A DNA stretch of 64,000 bases from Nocardioides alpinus (GTDB taxonomy: Bacteria; Actinomycetota; Actinomycetes; Propionibacteriales; Nocardioidaceae): assembly GCF_900112035.1 (NCBI RefSeq), contig NZ_FOKC01000007.1, positions 62,001-126,000 of the forward strand, given 5' to 3'. The notes beneath the pieces are model-generated. The model searched no databases and was not told the DNA's origin. It saw nothing but the letters and a program-made list of their open reading frames with translations. The position numbers and the translations under genes are program-made. Shown piece after piece: positions 30,305 to 38,137 of this stretch (positions are counted from its first letter, which is position 1; every line of letters begins with the position of its first letter).

Positions 30305-31165
30305 ATGGACCAGACGGAGATGTTCGAGGCCGAGCGGCCGCGACTGCTCGGCATCGCGAGCCGGGTGCTCGGCGACCACGCCGAGGCCGAGGACGTCGTC
30401 CAGCAGGCGTGGCTGCGGCTCGACCGCGCGGCGTCCCGCGATGGCAGCCCGGACGGCGCCGGTGGGATCGACAACCTCGCGGCCTGGCTCACCACCGTGA
30501 CCACGCGGCTGTGCCTGGACCGCCTGCGGGCACGTACGCCGGTGCCGGTCGAGGACATCGAGCTCGCGGAGACCGCCCCGGACCCGGCCGACGACGTCGC
30601 GCTGGCCGACACGGTCGGCATCGCGCTGCAGGCGGTGATCGACCGGTTGTCACCGCGCGAGCGGGTCGCCTTTGTGCTGCACGACAGCTTCGCCTTCGAG
30701 TTCGCCACGATCGCCGCAGTGCTCGACACCACCCCGGCCGCGGCCCGCAAGCTGGCCTCGCGTGCCCGCGCCAAGGTCGCCCAGCCGGCGCCCGAGGACG
30801 CGCTGGCCGACTGGGAGGTGGTGGACGCCTTCATGGCGGCCGCCCGGGAGGGCGACTTCGAGCGCCTGCTCCAGCTGCTCGCCCCCGACGCCGTCGTCGG
30901 TGCGGACGAGGCGGCGATCCTGGCCGGCACCCCGGCCGCGATCGAGGGCCGCGACGAGGTCGCCGCCTTCTTCAACGGCAGCGCCCACTCGGCCCTGGCC
31001 GTCTTCGTCGGGGACCGTCCCGCGTCGGCGTGGTTCCTGCGGGGCGAGGCCAAGGTGGTCTTCGACTTCGCCGTCGACGACGGTCGCGTCACCGCCATCA
31101 CCTTCCGGGCCGAGCCCGCGGTCCTCGCCCGGGTCGTACGCCGCTCCGGCGGGGAGCCGAAGTGA
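30305..31165 (+). CDS. ECF sigma factor with C-terminal SnoaL-like domain (SigJ type)
   Basis: A 286-residue extracytoplasmic-function sigma factor. Region 2 is visible as AERPRLLGIASRVLGDHAEAEDVVQQAWLR-like spacing (residues 8-36), region 4 as LSPRERVAFVLHDSFAFEFATIA with the helix-turn-helix following. The last 110 residues form a SnoaL/NTF2-like fold (DAFMAAAREGDFERLLQLL), as in SigJ and ECF41/56 groups, which regulate activity in cis instead of through an anti-sigma factor. No anti-sigma gene is adjacent. It ends before a 10-bp hairpin. Confidence 0.9.
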   Translation: MDQTEMFEAERPRLLGIASRVLGDHAEAEDVVQQAWLRLDRAASRDGSPDGAGGIDNLAAWLTTVTTRLCLDRLRARTPVPVEDIELAETAPDPADDVALADTVGIALQAVIDRLSPRERVAFVLHDSFAFEFATIAAVLDTTPAAARKLASRARAKVAQPAPEDALADWEVVDAFMAAAREGDFERLLQLLAPDAVVGADEAAILAGTPAAIEGRDEVAAFFNGSAHSALAVFVGDRPASAWFLRGEAKVVFDFAVDDGRVTAITFRAEPAVLARVVRRSGGEPK

Positions 31166-31202
31166 CACACCACCAGCCAGGTCCCACGGTCAGGTGCGTT
31201 GC

Positions 31203-31227
31203 GTGGTGACACACCCCGTGTCACCAC
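31203..31227. terminator. Perfect 10-bp stem-loop after the sigma factor gene
   Basis: GTGGTGACAC and GTGTCACCAC flank a 5-base loop, 38 bases downstream of the sigma-factor stop. It may be a terminator or, given its TGACAC/GTGTCA sequence, a binding site; no U-tract is present. Confidence 0.5.
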
Positions 31228-31333
31228 ACGGCGGCCCCGGTGCCGGGATGCTGCACCTGGTGCTTCACGTCCCGCGGTCACACCGGCACCCCGCCAGACG
31301 TCAGACCAGCAGAACCCCTACGGAGGAGAACCC

Positions 31334-31570
31334 ATGAAGACGATGACCTGTCGCCAGCTCGGCGGCCCCTGCGACCTCGCGCACCGGGGCGAGACGCACG
31401 ACGACGTGATCAACGCGCAGGACCAGCACCTCAAGCAGGCGGAGAAGGCCGGCGACGCGGCCCACCAGCCGGCGCGCGACGAGATGAAGAGCCGCTGGCG
31501 GCACCCGAAGAAGTCGCTCGGCTGGTACCGCGACATGAAGCAGGCCTTCGCGGACCTGCCCGAGGGCTGA
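31334..31570 (+). CDS. Small DUF1059-like protein
   Basis: A 78-residue protein starting MKTMTCRQLGGPCDLAHRG, with a conserved C-x6-C and a helix of alternating D/H/A residues (DDVINAQDQHLKQAEKAGD) like DUF1059 proteins. A near-ideal GGAGGAGA precedes the ATG. Function unknown. The C-terminal part (KSLGWYRDMKQAF) extends beyond the usual family length. Confidence 0.82.
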   Translation: MKTMTCRQLGGPCDLAHRGETHDDVINAQDQHLKQAEKAGDAAHQPARDEMKSRWRHPKKSLGWYRDMKQAFADLPEG

Positions 31571-31652
31571 TCCGCCGCGGTGGGAGGCGAGCCTCTTCCC
31601 AGCCGGGTCACGTCGTCGCACACTGGGTCCCCACCCACCCAGAGGACCCTCC

Positions 31653-31946
31653 ATGACTGAGCTCCAGGTCGTTGCCACCATCCCCACCAAGCCCGAGGCC
31701 GCCGATGCCGTCCGGGAGGCGCTGACGACCCTGGCGGAGGCGACCCGCGCCGAGGACGGCTGCCTGGCCTACGACCTGTTCGAGTCGGGCAGCGCTCCGG
31801 GCACGTTCGTGACGGTGGAGCGCTGGACGGACTCCGCAGCGCTCGACGCCCACATGGGCATGCCGCACGTGGCGGCTGCGTTCGCGGCCGCAGAGGGTGC
31901 GCTCAGCGGTGAGGTCGCGATCCACCCTCTCCAGCCCGTCGGCTGA
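31653..31946 (+). CDS. Antibiotic biosynthesis monooxygenase-type protein (ABM, quinol monooxygenase-like)
   Basis: A 97-residue dimeric alpha-beta barrel protein. The family pattern P..AD.VR.AL..L...TR.E.GCL.Y.L.E is present (TRAEDGCLAYDLFES), then VERWTDSAALDAHM. Members act as cofactor-free oxygenases or quinol monooxygenases like YgiN. It ends 9 bases from the convergent membrane-protein gene. Confidence 0.9.
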   Translation: MTELQVVATIPTKPEAADAVREALTTLAEATRAEDGCLAYDLFESGSAPGTFVTVERWTDSAALDAHMGMPHVAAAFAAAEGALSGEVAIHPLQPVG

Positions 31947-31955
31947 ACCAGCGGA

Positions 31956-32267
31956 TCAGCGTCGGCGGTCGGCCAGCACCCAGGCTGCGCCGGCCGCGAC
32001 GGCGGTGACGCCGAGGACCGAGGGCCACGTCCCGACCTTCTTGGCGAGCGGGTGCGAGACACCCATCGCGGCCCAGTAGACCGCCGACAGCCCGACCGCC
32101 AGAGGCGCCCCGCCGACGGCGTACCACTGGCGCGCCGCCACCACGTTGGCGCCGAGCATGGCAGCTCCGCCGAGAGGACGTACGCCGGTCTGCTGGGCGA
32201 GCGCGAAGCCGCCGACGAGTCCGGCGGCGAGCAGGGGGGCGGTGGGGACGGAGCTCAGGTCAGGCAC
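31956..32267 (-). CDS. Small integral membrane protein of unknown function
   Basis: A 103-residue hydrophobic protein with about three transmembrane stretches (PLLAAGLVGGFALAQQ, GLSAVYWAAMGV, SVLGVTAVAAGAAWVLA) and a basic C-terminus. GTG 32267 gives a compact N-terminus (VPDLSSVPT); an upstream in-frame start would add a non-membrane, repeat-derived stretch. I do not recognise the family. Confidence 0.65.
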   Translation of the reverse strand: MPDLSSVPTAPLLAAGLVGGFALAQQTGVRPLGGAAMLGANVVAARQWYAVGGAPLAVGLSAVYWAAMGVSHPLAKKVGTWPSVLGVTAVAAGAAWVLADRRR

Positions 32268-32308
32268 GTCACCGAGCCTAGCCAGCGTCGCCTCCCGCGA
32301 CGAGTGAC

Positions 32309-32389
32309 CACCATGAAGGCAGTTCGTCGCGTGATCCGCTCTCGTCACGCTCGGCGCGTAGCGCCCGTGCACCAACTGCCTTCATGGTG
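32309..32389. repeat. Long inverted repeat with 16-bp perfect arms
   Basis: CACCATGAAGGCAGTT (32309-32324) is repeated inverted at 32374-32389, around a 49-base loop that itself holds two smaller hairpins (GCGTGA/TCACGC and GGCGC/GCGCC). The right arm contains the stop of the gene at 32382. It may be a terminator for the minus strand or a small palindromic element. Confidence 0.7.
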
Positions 32390-32624
32390 TCGAACCAGAG
32401 GTCCGACGCCGGCGCTCGATCTCGCAGGTCTGCGCGAGCCCGAGCGCCCAGCACGTCGGACACCCGCGCAGCAGCACCGCGGCCGGCACTACCAGCAGCA
32501 GGGCGAGCGGTCCGAGCCACGGCACCAGCACGAAGGCCGCCACCATCAACGGCAGGCCGAGCGCCCCCCGGACGAGGTGCCGGGGGACGCTGCGGCTGGC
32601 GAACATGGTGTCGGGCTGGCTCAC
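32382..32624 (-). CDS. Small conserved membrane protein with CPTC motif
   Basis: An 80-residue protein with two hydrophobic helices (GLPLMVAAFVLVPWLGP, LALLLVVPAAVLL) followed by RGCPTCWALGLAQTC and a basic tail. The R-G-C-P-T-C-W segment looks like the cysteine pair of small inner-membrane proteins of the DUF2892/YgaP-tail kind, but I cannot be sure of the family. It could be redox active or bind metal. Confidence 0.72.
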   Translation of the reverse strand: MSQPDTMFASRSVPRHLVRGALGLPLMVAAFVLVPWLGPLALLLVVPAAVLLRGCPTCWALGLAQTCEIERRRRTSGSTP

Positions 32625-32660
32625 GCTCGTCCTTCGAGGCGAAGCCCCGGCCCGGATGGG

Positions 32661-33767
32661 TCAGCCGCGACCCACCCGGCCGAGGGTGCCGGCCGCCCAG
32701 CAGACCTTCGCGACGCAGTCGACGACGTGGTAGCCGAGGTCGCTGACGCGGGTCCACGTGGCGCCACCGTCGCGGGTGAGGCTGGTGCCCACCGAGCCCT
32801 TGTAGTCGCCCGTCGCGACAGCGACCTTCCAGCCACGGACGTACGTCACGTCCTCGCCGACGTGGGTGAGGCTGATGCCGCCCGTCCAGGTGCGTCCGTC
32901 GCGGGTGTAGGCCACGTTGTCGTCGTTGACCGGCTTCTCGCCGAAGTCACCACCGACGGCGATCCCCCGCCGCGGTGAGGCGAAGGCGCCCGCGAAGCCA
33001 CCGGCGGCCGGCCCGGCCGGGATCCCCGACTCGACAGCCGTCCAGGTCAGGCCGCGGTCGTCGGAGCGGAGCACCCGCGACCGCTTCCCACCGGTGATGA
33101 GGAAGGCCGCCTTGCCGGCGGTGACGAGGCAGTCGCCGCTCGCGGCGAAGCCGAACTCCTTGTCCGACGCGGGCATCCCGGCGGAGGGGAGCACGGTCCA
33201 GGTCCGCCCGCGGTCGCTGGTGGACAGGATCCGCAGCTTGCCGTCGACCGGGTCGCTGACCGCGAGGCCCTTGCGGCCGCCCGGGTAGAACGCCATGCAG
33301 TCGTAGAACGCATCGGCATCGGGGTTGCGGAAGGCCTCCGTCCAGGAGGCGCCGCCGTCGGTGGAGCGGTAGATCCGCGATGCCTCGCCGGGGCCGATCG
33401 CCAGGACGTGGGCGACCTTGCCGTGCACCTCGACGTCACGGAAGGACAGGCCCGCGGTGTCGTCGGGACTGACGTCGGTCCAGGTCTCGCCGCGGTCCGT
33501 CGTGCGGAAGACGCGTGCCGGGCCGCCGTCGGTGAGGCTCTCGCCAGTGACCCACGCCTCCTTCTTGCTCACTGCGGTGAGGCCACGGAAGTTCTGGTCG
33601 GCGTCGATGACCGACTCGGTCCAGTCGTCGTCGAACGGGTTGCTCTTCACAGGAGCGGGCTTCACGGCCGAGGAACCTGCTTGGGGGTCGGGCGCCGAGG
33701 TGGCGGTCGCTGGGAAGGCCAGGGCCAGGGCAAGGGCGGGGATGAGGGTGACTCCGAGTCGTCGCAT
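32661..33767 (-). CDS. Exported BNR/YCF48-type beta-propeller protein
   Basis: A 368-residue secreted protein. Signal peptide residues 1-24 (MRRLGVTLIPALALALAFP, then ATATSA). Asp-box/BNR repeats recur several times as S-x-D-x-G-x-x-W (STDGGASWTEA, TSDRGRTWTVL, RSDDRGLTWTA, TRDGRTWTG, TRDGGATWTRV), indicating a six- or seven-bladed propeller like YCF48/photosystem-assembly or sialidase-like proteins. It carries no sialidase catalytic set that I can see. ATG 33767 is favoured by AAGGTGG upstream. Probably a surface binding or assembly protein. Confidence 0.85.
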   Translation of the reverse strand: MRRLGVTLIPALALALAFPATATSAPDPQAGSSAVKPAPVKSNPFDDDWTESVIDADQNFRGLTAVSKKEAWVTGESLTDGGPARVFRTTDRGETWTDVSPDDTAGLSFRDVEVHGKVAHVLAIGPGEASRIYRSTDGGASWTEAFRNPDADAFYDCMAFYPGGRKGLAVSDPVDGKLRILSTSDRGRTWTVLPSAGMPASDKEFGFAASGDCLVTAGKAAFLITGGKRSRVLRSDDRGLTWTAVESGIPAGPAAGGFAGAFASPRRGIAVGGDFGEKPVNDDNVAYTRDGRTWTGGISLTHVGEDVTYVRGWKVAVATGDYKGSVGTSLTRDGGATWTRVSDLGYHVVDCVAKVCWAAGTLGRVGRG

Positions 33768-33865
33768 CCGGCCACCTTGCAGCCGCATACGGCTGCTTGT
33801 CCAGCATCGACACGGACGGCGCATGCGGCAGCCGATCGTCCGGTGGCGGGGCTAGCGTCGGTGCC

Positions 33866-34489
33866 ATGACCACTGACGACATCTGGGTTCCGCCGCCCTG
33901 GGAGCCACCGATCGCCGGCACCGAGGCCGAGCACCTGCTGGGCGCCCTCGGGCGGATGCGGACCACCCTGCGGTGGAAGGCCGACGGCCTCGACGAGGCG
34001 GGCCTGCGCAGCCGGATCAGCTCCTCGCGCCTCTCGCTCGGCGGGCTGCTGCTGCACCTCGCGATGGGGGAGGACTACTACCTCACCACCAAGCTGCGCG
34101 GTGAGGAGCTGGTCGAGCCGTGGCGCTCGCTGGGCCACGACGGCACGGACGAGTGGGAGTTCACGACCGAGGCGTTCAGCGCGGCCCAGACGTACGCGAT
34201 CTTCGACGACGCGGTCCGGCGCAACGACGCCCGGCTCGAGGGGGCGCTGGCCGAGGGCGGTCTCGAGCTGGTCGCCCACGTCGACGACGGCAACGGCAAC
34301 CACCCCCGGTTGCGCCGGCTGCTCGTCGACCTGCTCGAGGAGTACGCCCGGCACACCGGTCACGCCGACCTGCTGCGCGAGGCCGTCGACGGCCGGGTGG
34401 GTGAAGACCCGCCGGAGGACTGGACCCCGCCGTGGCTCTGGACGAGGCCCGTCCAGGGGTCCGCGCACGGTTTACGGGGTGCGGATTGA
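33866..34489 (+). CDS. DinB-fold protein (DUF664 type), second copy
   Basis: A 207-residue relative of the protein at 22947, with a similar arrangement: GGLLLHLAMGED for the first histidine and EEYARHTGHADLLREAVDG for the paired histidines. Such proteins bind a metal and may use mycothiol. It ends 15 bases before the four-gene WXG/zincin operon and, with no terminator between, may be its first gene or only a neighbour. Confidence 0.87.
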   Translation: MTTDDIWVPPPWEPPIAGTEAEHLLGALGRMRTTLRWKADGLDEAGLRSRISSSRLSLGGLLLHLAMGEDYYLTTKLRGEELVEPWRSLGHDGTDEWEFTTEAFSAAQTYAIFDDAVRRNDARLEGALAEGGLELVAHVDDGNGNHPRLRRLLVDLLEEYARHTGHADLLREAVDGRVGEDPPEDWTPPWLWTRPVQGSAHGLRGAD

Positions 34490-34504
34490 GGGGAGGTCAC
34501 AGGC

Positions 34505-34819
34505 ATGTCGACCTACCAGGTGGATCCGGACGAGCTGCGGGCCGGCGCGAGCGACCTGCGCAGCGCCGCGAGCGCGGCACGCGCCGCTGACGGGACGGAC
34601 GCGATCTCCACCCTGGGTGCCGCGCTGCCCGGCTCCAGCACCGCGTCGGTGATGCCGCAGCTCGCGACGGCGTGGGACGAGGGCATCGACTCGTGGGCGG
34701 GATCGGTCGACGACTTCGCCGACGGCCTCGACGCGGCGGCCGCGGACGCCGAGGCGGCGGACGCCAGCGCCAGGCTCGTGCAGGAGTGGCTCCAGAAGTT
34801 CCTCGGCGGTGGGTCGTGA
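34505..34819 (+). CDS. WXG100-like small helical protein
   Basis: A 104-residue, alanine-rich helical protein without signal peptide. Residues 6-75 form two helices with a W-x-G (SWAGSV) at the turn region, then a heptad-like run (DGLDAAAADAEAADASA) and a short tail. This is the build of ESX/WXG100 proteins secreted by type VII systems. GGGGAGG lies before the ATG. Its stop overlaps the next start (GTGA), which couples it to the larger zincin-like protein. No ESX machinery gene is in the window; secretion is inferred. Confidence 0.7.
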   Translation: MSTYQVDPDELRAGASDLRSAASAARAADGTDAISTLGAALPGSSTASVMPQLATAWDEGIDSWAGSVDDFADGLDAAAADAEAADASARLVQEWLQKFLGGGS

Positions 34820-35877
34820 GCATCACCTGGGGTGACCTGAGGTCCTGGCGTGCCGCCGGCGTCACGTCCGCGAGCGACCTGCTGCGCGCGGACATCAAGG
34901 CCCTGGAGCTGGCGCGCGACGCGGTCGAGAGCGACGCGATCCCGGCCTCCTTCGAGGGCTTCGCGCGCATCGCGGCCGTGGCTCGCCAGGCCGCCCTGGT
35001 CGCGACGATGGAGACCCACCTCGAGGGCCTCACGTCCTTCGAGCGCACCGTCTACGGCCAGGTCGCGACCGTCACGAGCATCGAGAGGGCCGTCCAGGAC
35101 GTCGACACCGACGCAGCGGCCCAGCAGTTCTCCATCGACTCCTCCGGCACCGTCTCCGACGTCTCGCCGCCCCGGACCTTTGACAACACCTTCGAGCGCA
35201 ACGAGCACCAGGACGGTCGGCGCCGCCAGCTCGAGGCCCTGGTCGCCCGGATGACCGCCGCCCTCGACGACGCCTACGCCGTCGACTCCGCGATCATCGG
35301 CGCCCGCCCGCACGGCTCCTTCAGCGACGACGGTCCGGACTACGTCGTCGACCCCGAGGTCGAGCGCGAGTGGGCCACGATGAGCGACGACGAGCGCCGG
35401 GCCGTGATCGAGCACATCGCCGAGGAGCAGGCCCGCGAGGCCGGTGTCGACGACTTCGAGGTCCGCATCGAGGACCTCGAGGACGCGGACGGCGACGGCG
35501 TGGACGACGACCCCGACACCGACTCGCGCGGCAGCTGGAGCGAGGACGACCGCGTGCTGCGCATCGACGAGGGCAACCTCGACGACCCGACCATCCTGGG
35601 CACGGTCGCCCACGAGGTCCGTCACGCCGAGCAGCGCAAGGCCGTCGACGACCTCCCGTGGTGGCCGTGGGAGGACTATCACGGTCCGCCGGGAGTGAGC
35701 CAGGAGGAGGTCGAGTCGTGGGAGGACAACTTCGACGACTACAAGACCTCGGACGACGACGGCTTCGACGCCTACCATGACCAGCCTGTCGAGGCAGACG
35801 CCCGCGAGACCGGCGGCGGCTACCTCGACGACCTCGACCGGGACGACCTCGAGCGGATCAGGGAGGAGGCACGATGA
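34816..35877 (+). CDS. Putative T7SS-type effector with C-terminal HEVRH zincin-like domain
   Basis: A 353-residue protein. The N-terminal half (SITWGDLRSWRA..., residues 1-165) is helical, like WXG/LXG-type targeting regions. The C-terminal half has H266-E-V-R-H270 in GTVAHEVRHAEQ, and a downstream E326 in VEADAR fits a third zinc ligand; an acidic calcium-loop-like DADGDGVDDDPD precedes it. A YxxxD motif (YKTSD) lies near the C-terminus. I predict a metallopeptidase or peptidoglycan-active toxin. GTGA overlap with the WXG gene and ATGA overlap with the next gene mark an operon. Confidence 0.7.
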   Translation: MSITWGDLRSWRAAGVTSASDLLRADIKALELARDAVESDAIPASFEGFARIAAVARQAALVATMETHLEGLTSFERTVYGQVATVTSIERAVQDVDTDAAAQQFSIDSSGTVSDVSPPRTFDNTFERNEHQDGRRRQLEALVARMTAALDDAYAVDSAIIGARPHGSFSDDGPDYVVDPEVEREWATMSDDERRAVIEHIAEEQAREAGVDDFEVRIEDLEDADGDGVDDDPDTDSRGSWSEDDRVLRIDEGNLDDPTILGTVAHEVRHAEQRKAVDDLPWWPWEDYHGPPGVSQEEVESWEDNFDDYKTSDDDGFDAYHDQPVEADARETGGGYLDDLDRDDLERIREEAR

Positions 35878-36398
35878 CCACCCACGCAGCCGACCCCGCG
35901 GTCGCGGACCTCGCGCTCGTCTACGCCGGGACCCGCTCGCTCGCCGACCTCGCGCGCCTGCGCGACGCCGTACGCAGCTCGCCGGGGTTCGACGTCGGCC
36001 TCGACGTCGTCGGCGCGGTCTCGCCCGCCATGGCGCGGGGTGACCACGCAGCGGCGGTCGCCATCGTCCAGGCGCTGATGCCCGGCGCCTTCTTCTCCCC
36101 CTCGGCGCACGCCGCGCTGGGGGCGGCGCACGCCGCGCTCGGCGACGACGCGCGCGCCGGTGCCGAGCGGCGTACGCAGGTGCTCGCCCTCGAATCCATC
36201 CGCAGCACCGGCGACGGCACCCGCGAGCGTCCGTGGAGCGTGCTGCGCATCAGTGACCAGTACGACGTGCTGCGCGCCGACCGCCGCGTCCCGCGCGAGC
36301 AGACGCTCCTCGTCGTCGCCGGCCGCTCCCTCGACCGGCACGTGTGCGAGGACGGCAGCGAGGCGTGGTTCGAGGTCGGCCGGCTGGTGGGTGCGTGA
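35874..36398 (+). CDS. DUF4919-like protein, possible immunity partner
   Basis: A 174-residue soluble protein with helical N-terminus (LADLARLRDAVRSSPGFDV), a TPR-like middle (HAALGAAHAALGDDARAG) and a conserved STGDGTRERPWSVLRISDQY segment that I associate with DUF4919. Function not known. Its ATG lies inside the stop of the zincin-like gene. In toxin operons this position is often the cognate immunity protein; that is inference only. Confidence 0.62.
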   Translation: MTTHAADPAVADLALVYAGTRSLADLARLRDAVRSSPGFDVGLDVVGAVSPAMARGDHAAAVAIVQALMPGAFFSPSAHAALGAAHAALGDDARAGAERRTQVLALESIRSTGDGTRERPWSVLRISDQYDVLRADRRVPREQTLLVVAGRSLDRHVCEDGSEAWFEVGRLVGA

Positions 36399-37429
36399 GG
36401 TCGGGCCGGATCGCCGTCGCTGTCGTCGCGCTCGTGATGATCGCCGGATGCTCCTCGGACGACGGGACCGCCGGCTCCGCCACCGGCGGCCCCGGTGAGG
36501 GTGAGCAGGTCGAGGTGCCCGGCGTCCGGGTCACGGGGGACTCCGCAGCCCTGAGTCCCGACGGGACCCGCGTCGCGGTGCCCTGTGACGGCCGGTTGTG
36601 CGTGTGGTCCACGGCTGACGGCTCGCTCGAGGACGGGTGGGACGCAGGGGGCGTGGTCGCGTGGAGCGCCGCCGGACTGCTCGCCACCGACCGCACCTAC
36701 GGCGGCACTGTCGCCGTGCAGGTCCTCGACCCCGGGACCGGCGAGGCCGTGGCGGGCGCGGACGCGTACGAGTCCGAGGTCGTCGAGGACGGCCCCGGCG
36801 ACGGGCTGCGCGACCTGGCCTTCTCGGCGGACGGCGAGACCCTCGCCGGTGTCGGGGCCGACGGCGTCGTACGCCTCTGGCCGGTGGCCGACCCGCTCGC
36901 GGTCGTGGAGGTCGACCCCGAGGGCGACGCTCCCGTCGCCGTGGCCTTCGAACCTGACGGGTCGCGGGTCGCGATCGCCTCCTCCGACGCCCCGGTGGCC
37001 GTCCACGACGCCCGCACCGGGGAGGCACTCGGCTCCCTCGGCGGCGCCCCGCAGGGTGACGTGGCGTGGAGCCCGGACGGTGCCCGGATCGCCACGGCGT
37101 CCTTCGCGCTCGACGACGAGGCGGCGACGACGATCTGGGACGCGGAGTCCCTCGAGGTCGAGGCGACGCTGCCGCGACCGGCGTACCGGCTCGCCTTCGC
37201 TCCCGACTCCACGGCGCTGGTGCTGAGCGAGAAGGAGCAGACCGACGTCCTGGTGTGGACCTGGGCCGACGACGACCTGCGCACCCTGTCCGGCGCGACG
37301 GACGTGCCGCGCGCGGTGCTGGTGGCGCCCGACGGGACGCGGATCTTCGCCGTCAGCCCCCGCGACGGGGTGCTGTCGTGGGACGTGTCCGGCGGGGACG
37401 TCACCACGTTCGACCAGCCGGAGGAGTGA
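36395..37429 (+). CDS. Lipoprotein with WD40-like propeller repeats
   Basis: A 344-residue lipoprotein: signal sequence with lipobox MIAGC (cysteine near residue 16), a short Gly/Ser-rich spacer, then six or seven WD40-type repeats visible as LSPDGTRVAV, AFSADGETLAG, AFEPDGSRVAIAS, WSPDGARIATAS, VAPDGTRIFAVS. It starts inside the previous stop (GTGA) and ends the four-gene operon. An extracytoplasmic sensor or scaffold is plausible. Confidence 0.82.
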   Translation: MRSGRIAVAVVALVMIAGCSSDDGTAGSATGGPGEGEQVEVPGVRVTGDSAALSPDGTRVAVPCDGRLCVWSTADGSLEDGWDAGGVVAWSAAGLLATDRTYGGTVAVQVLDPGTGEAVAGADAYESEVVEDGPGDGLRDLAFSADGETLAGVGADGVVRLWPVADPLAVVEVDPEGDAPVAVAFEPDGSRVAIASSDAPVAVHDARTGEALGSLGGAPQGDVAWSPDGARIATASFALDDEAATTIWDAESLEVEATLPRPAYRLAFAPDSTALVLSEKEQTDVLVWTWADDDLRTLSGATDVPRAVLVAPDGTRIFAVSPRDGVLSWDVSGGDVTTFDQPEE

Positions 37430-37434
37430 CGCCG

Positions 37435-37644
37435 CTAGCTCGACGGCTCCGGGGCGTCGATGTCGGTGCACGTCACCTTCGGGTTCACGCCGGTGTAGTT
37501 GAGGGGTCCGGCGACGATGTTGAGCGCGATGTCGCTCACCTCGGAGCAGTTGGTGTCGGTGTCGTCGAAGTAGCCGCGCTGGAAGGCGGCGAACGCGCCG
37601 ATCACCAGCCAGATCACCAGCAGGATGCCGATCAGTCGTCCCAT
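37435..37644 (-). CDS. Small single-pass membrane protein
   Basis: A 69-residue protein with one strong N-terminal helix (LIGILLVIWLVIGAFAAFQ), then a soluble tail with two cysteines (NCSEV, VTCTDI) that could form a disulfide outside the membrane. GAGGAGG stands at the right distance upstream of the ATG, making it a credible gene despite its size. Function unknown. It is convergent with the WD40 lipoprotein gene, 5 bases apart. Confidence 0.78.
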   Translation of the reverse strand: MGRLIGILLVIWLVIGAFAAFQRGYFDDTDTNCSEVSDIALNIVAGPLNYTGVNPKVTCTDIDAPEPSS

Positions 37645-37749
37645 GGGAGCCTCCTCGTGTCGCCCGGCCGGGTGGCCAGTGCTCGATCATGCGCAGGTCG
37701 TGCCTGCGCATGCCACCCACTCAGGGGTAGGCCGCCCTACGCTGCGTCC

Positions 37750-38127
37750 ATGACGATCTTCACGGTGGGGTTCACGGTGCTGGCAGCCCTGCTCCACGTC
37801 TACATCTGGGTGCTCGAGTCGTTCCGCTGGACCGAGCCGTCGACCCGCAGGACCTTCGGGGTCTCCGAGGCCGACGCCCAGGTGCTGAGGTCGATGGCCT
37901 ACAACCAGGGGTTCTACAACCTCTTCCTGGCGATCATCACGCTCGTCGGCGTCGGCCTGCTCAAGACCGAGCACTGGGTCGGGTCGGCCCTCGCGCTGGC
38001 CGGCACCGGCTCGATGCTCGCGGCCGCGATCGTCTTGGTCCTCCACGACCGGACGATGGTGCGGGCGGCCCTGATCCAGGGGACGCTGCCGGCGCTCGCG
38101 GTGCTGTTCCTGCTCCTCGAGCTCTAG
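37750..38127 (+). CDS. DUF1304 integral membrane protein
   Basis: A 125-residue protein with four transmembrane helices in the DUF1304 pattern: LHVYIWVLESFRW after helix 1, YNQGFYNLFLAI in helix 2, then two more helices. No known activity. It ends 10 bases from the convergent FAD oxidoreductase gene. Confidence 0.9.
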   Translation: MTIFTVGFTVLAALLHVYIWVLESFRWTEPSTRRTFGVSEADAQVLRSMAYNQGFYNLFLAIITLVGVGLLKTEHWVGSALALAGTGSMLAAAIVLVLHDRTMVRAALIQGTLPALAVLFLLLEL

Positions 38128-38137
38128 GTCGTGGCCG

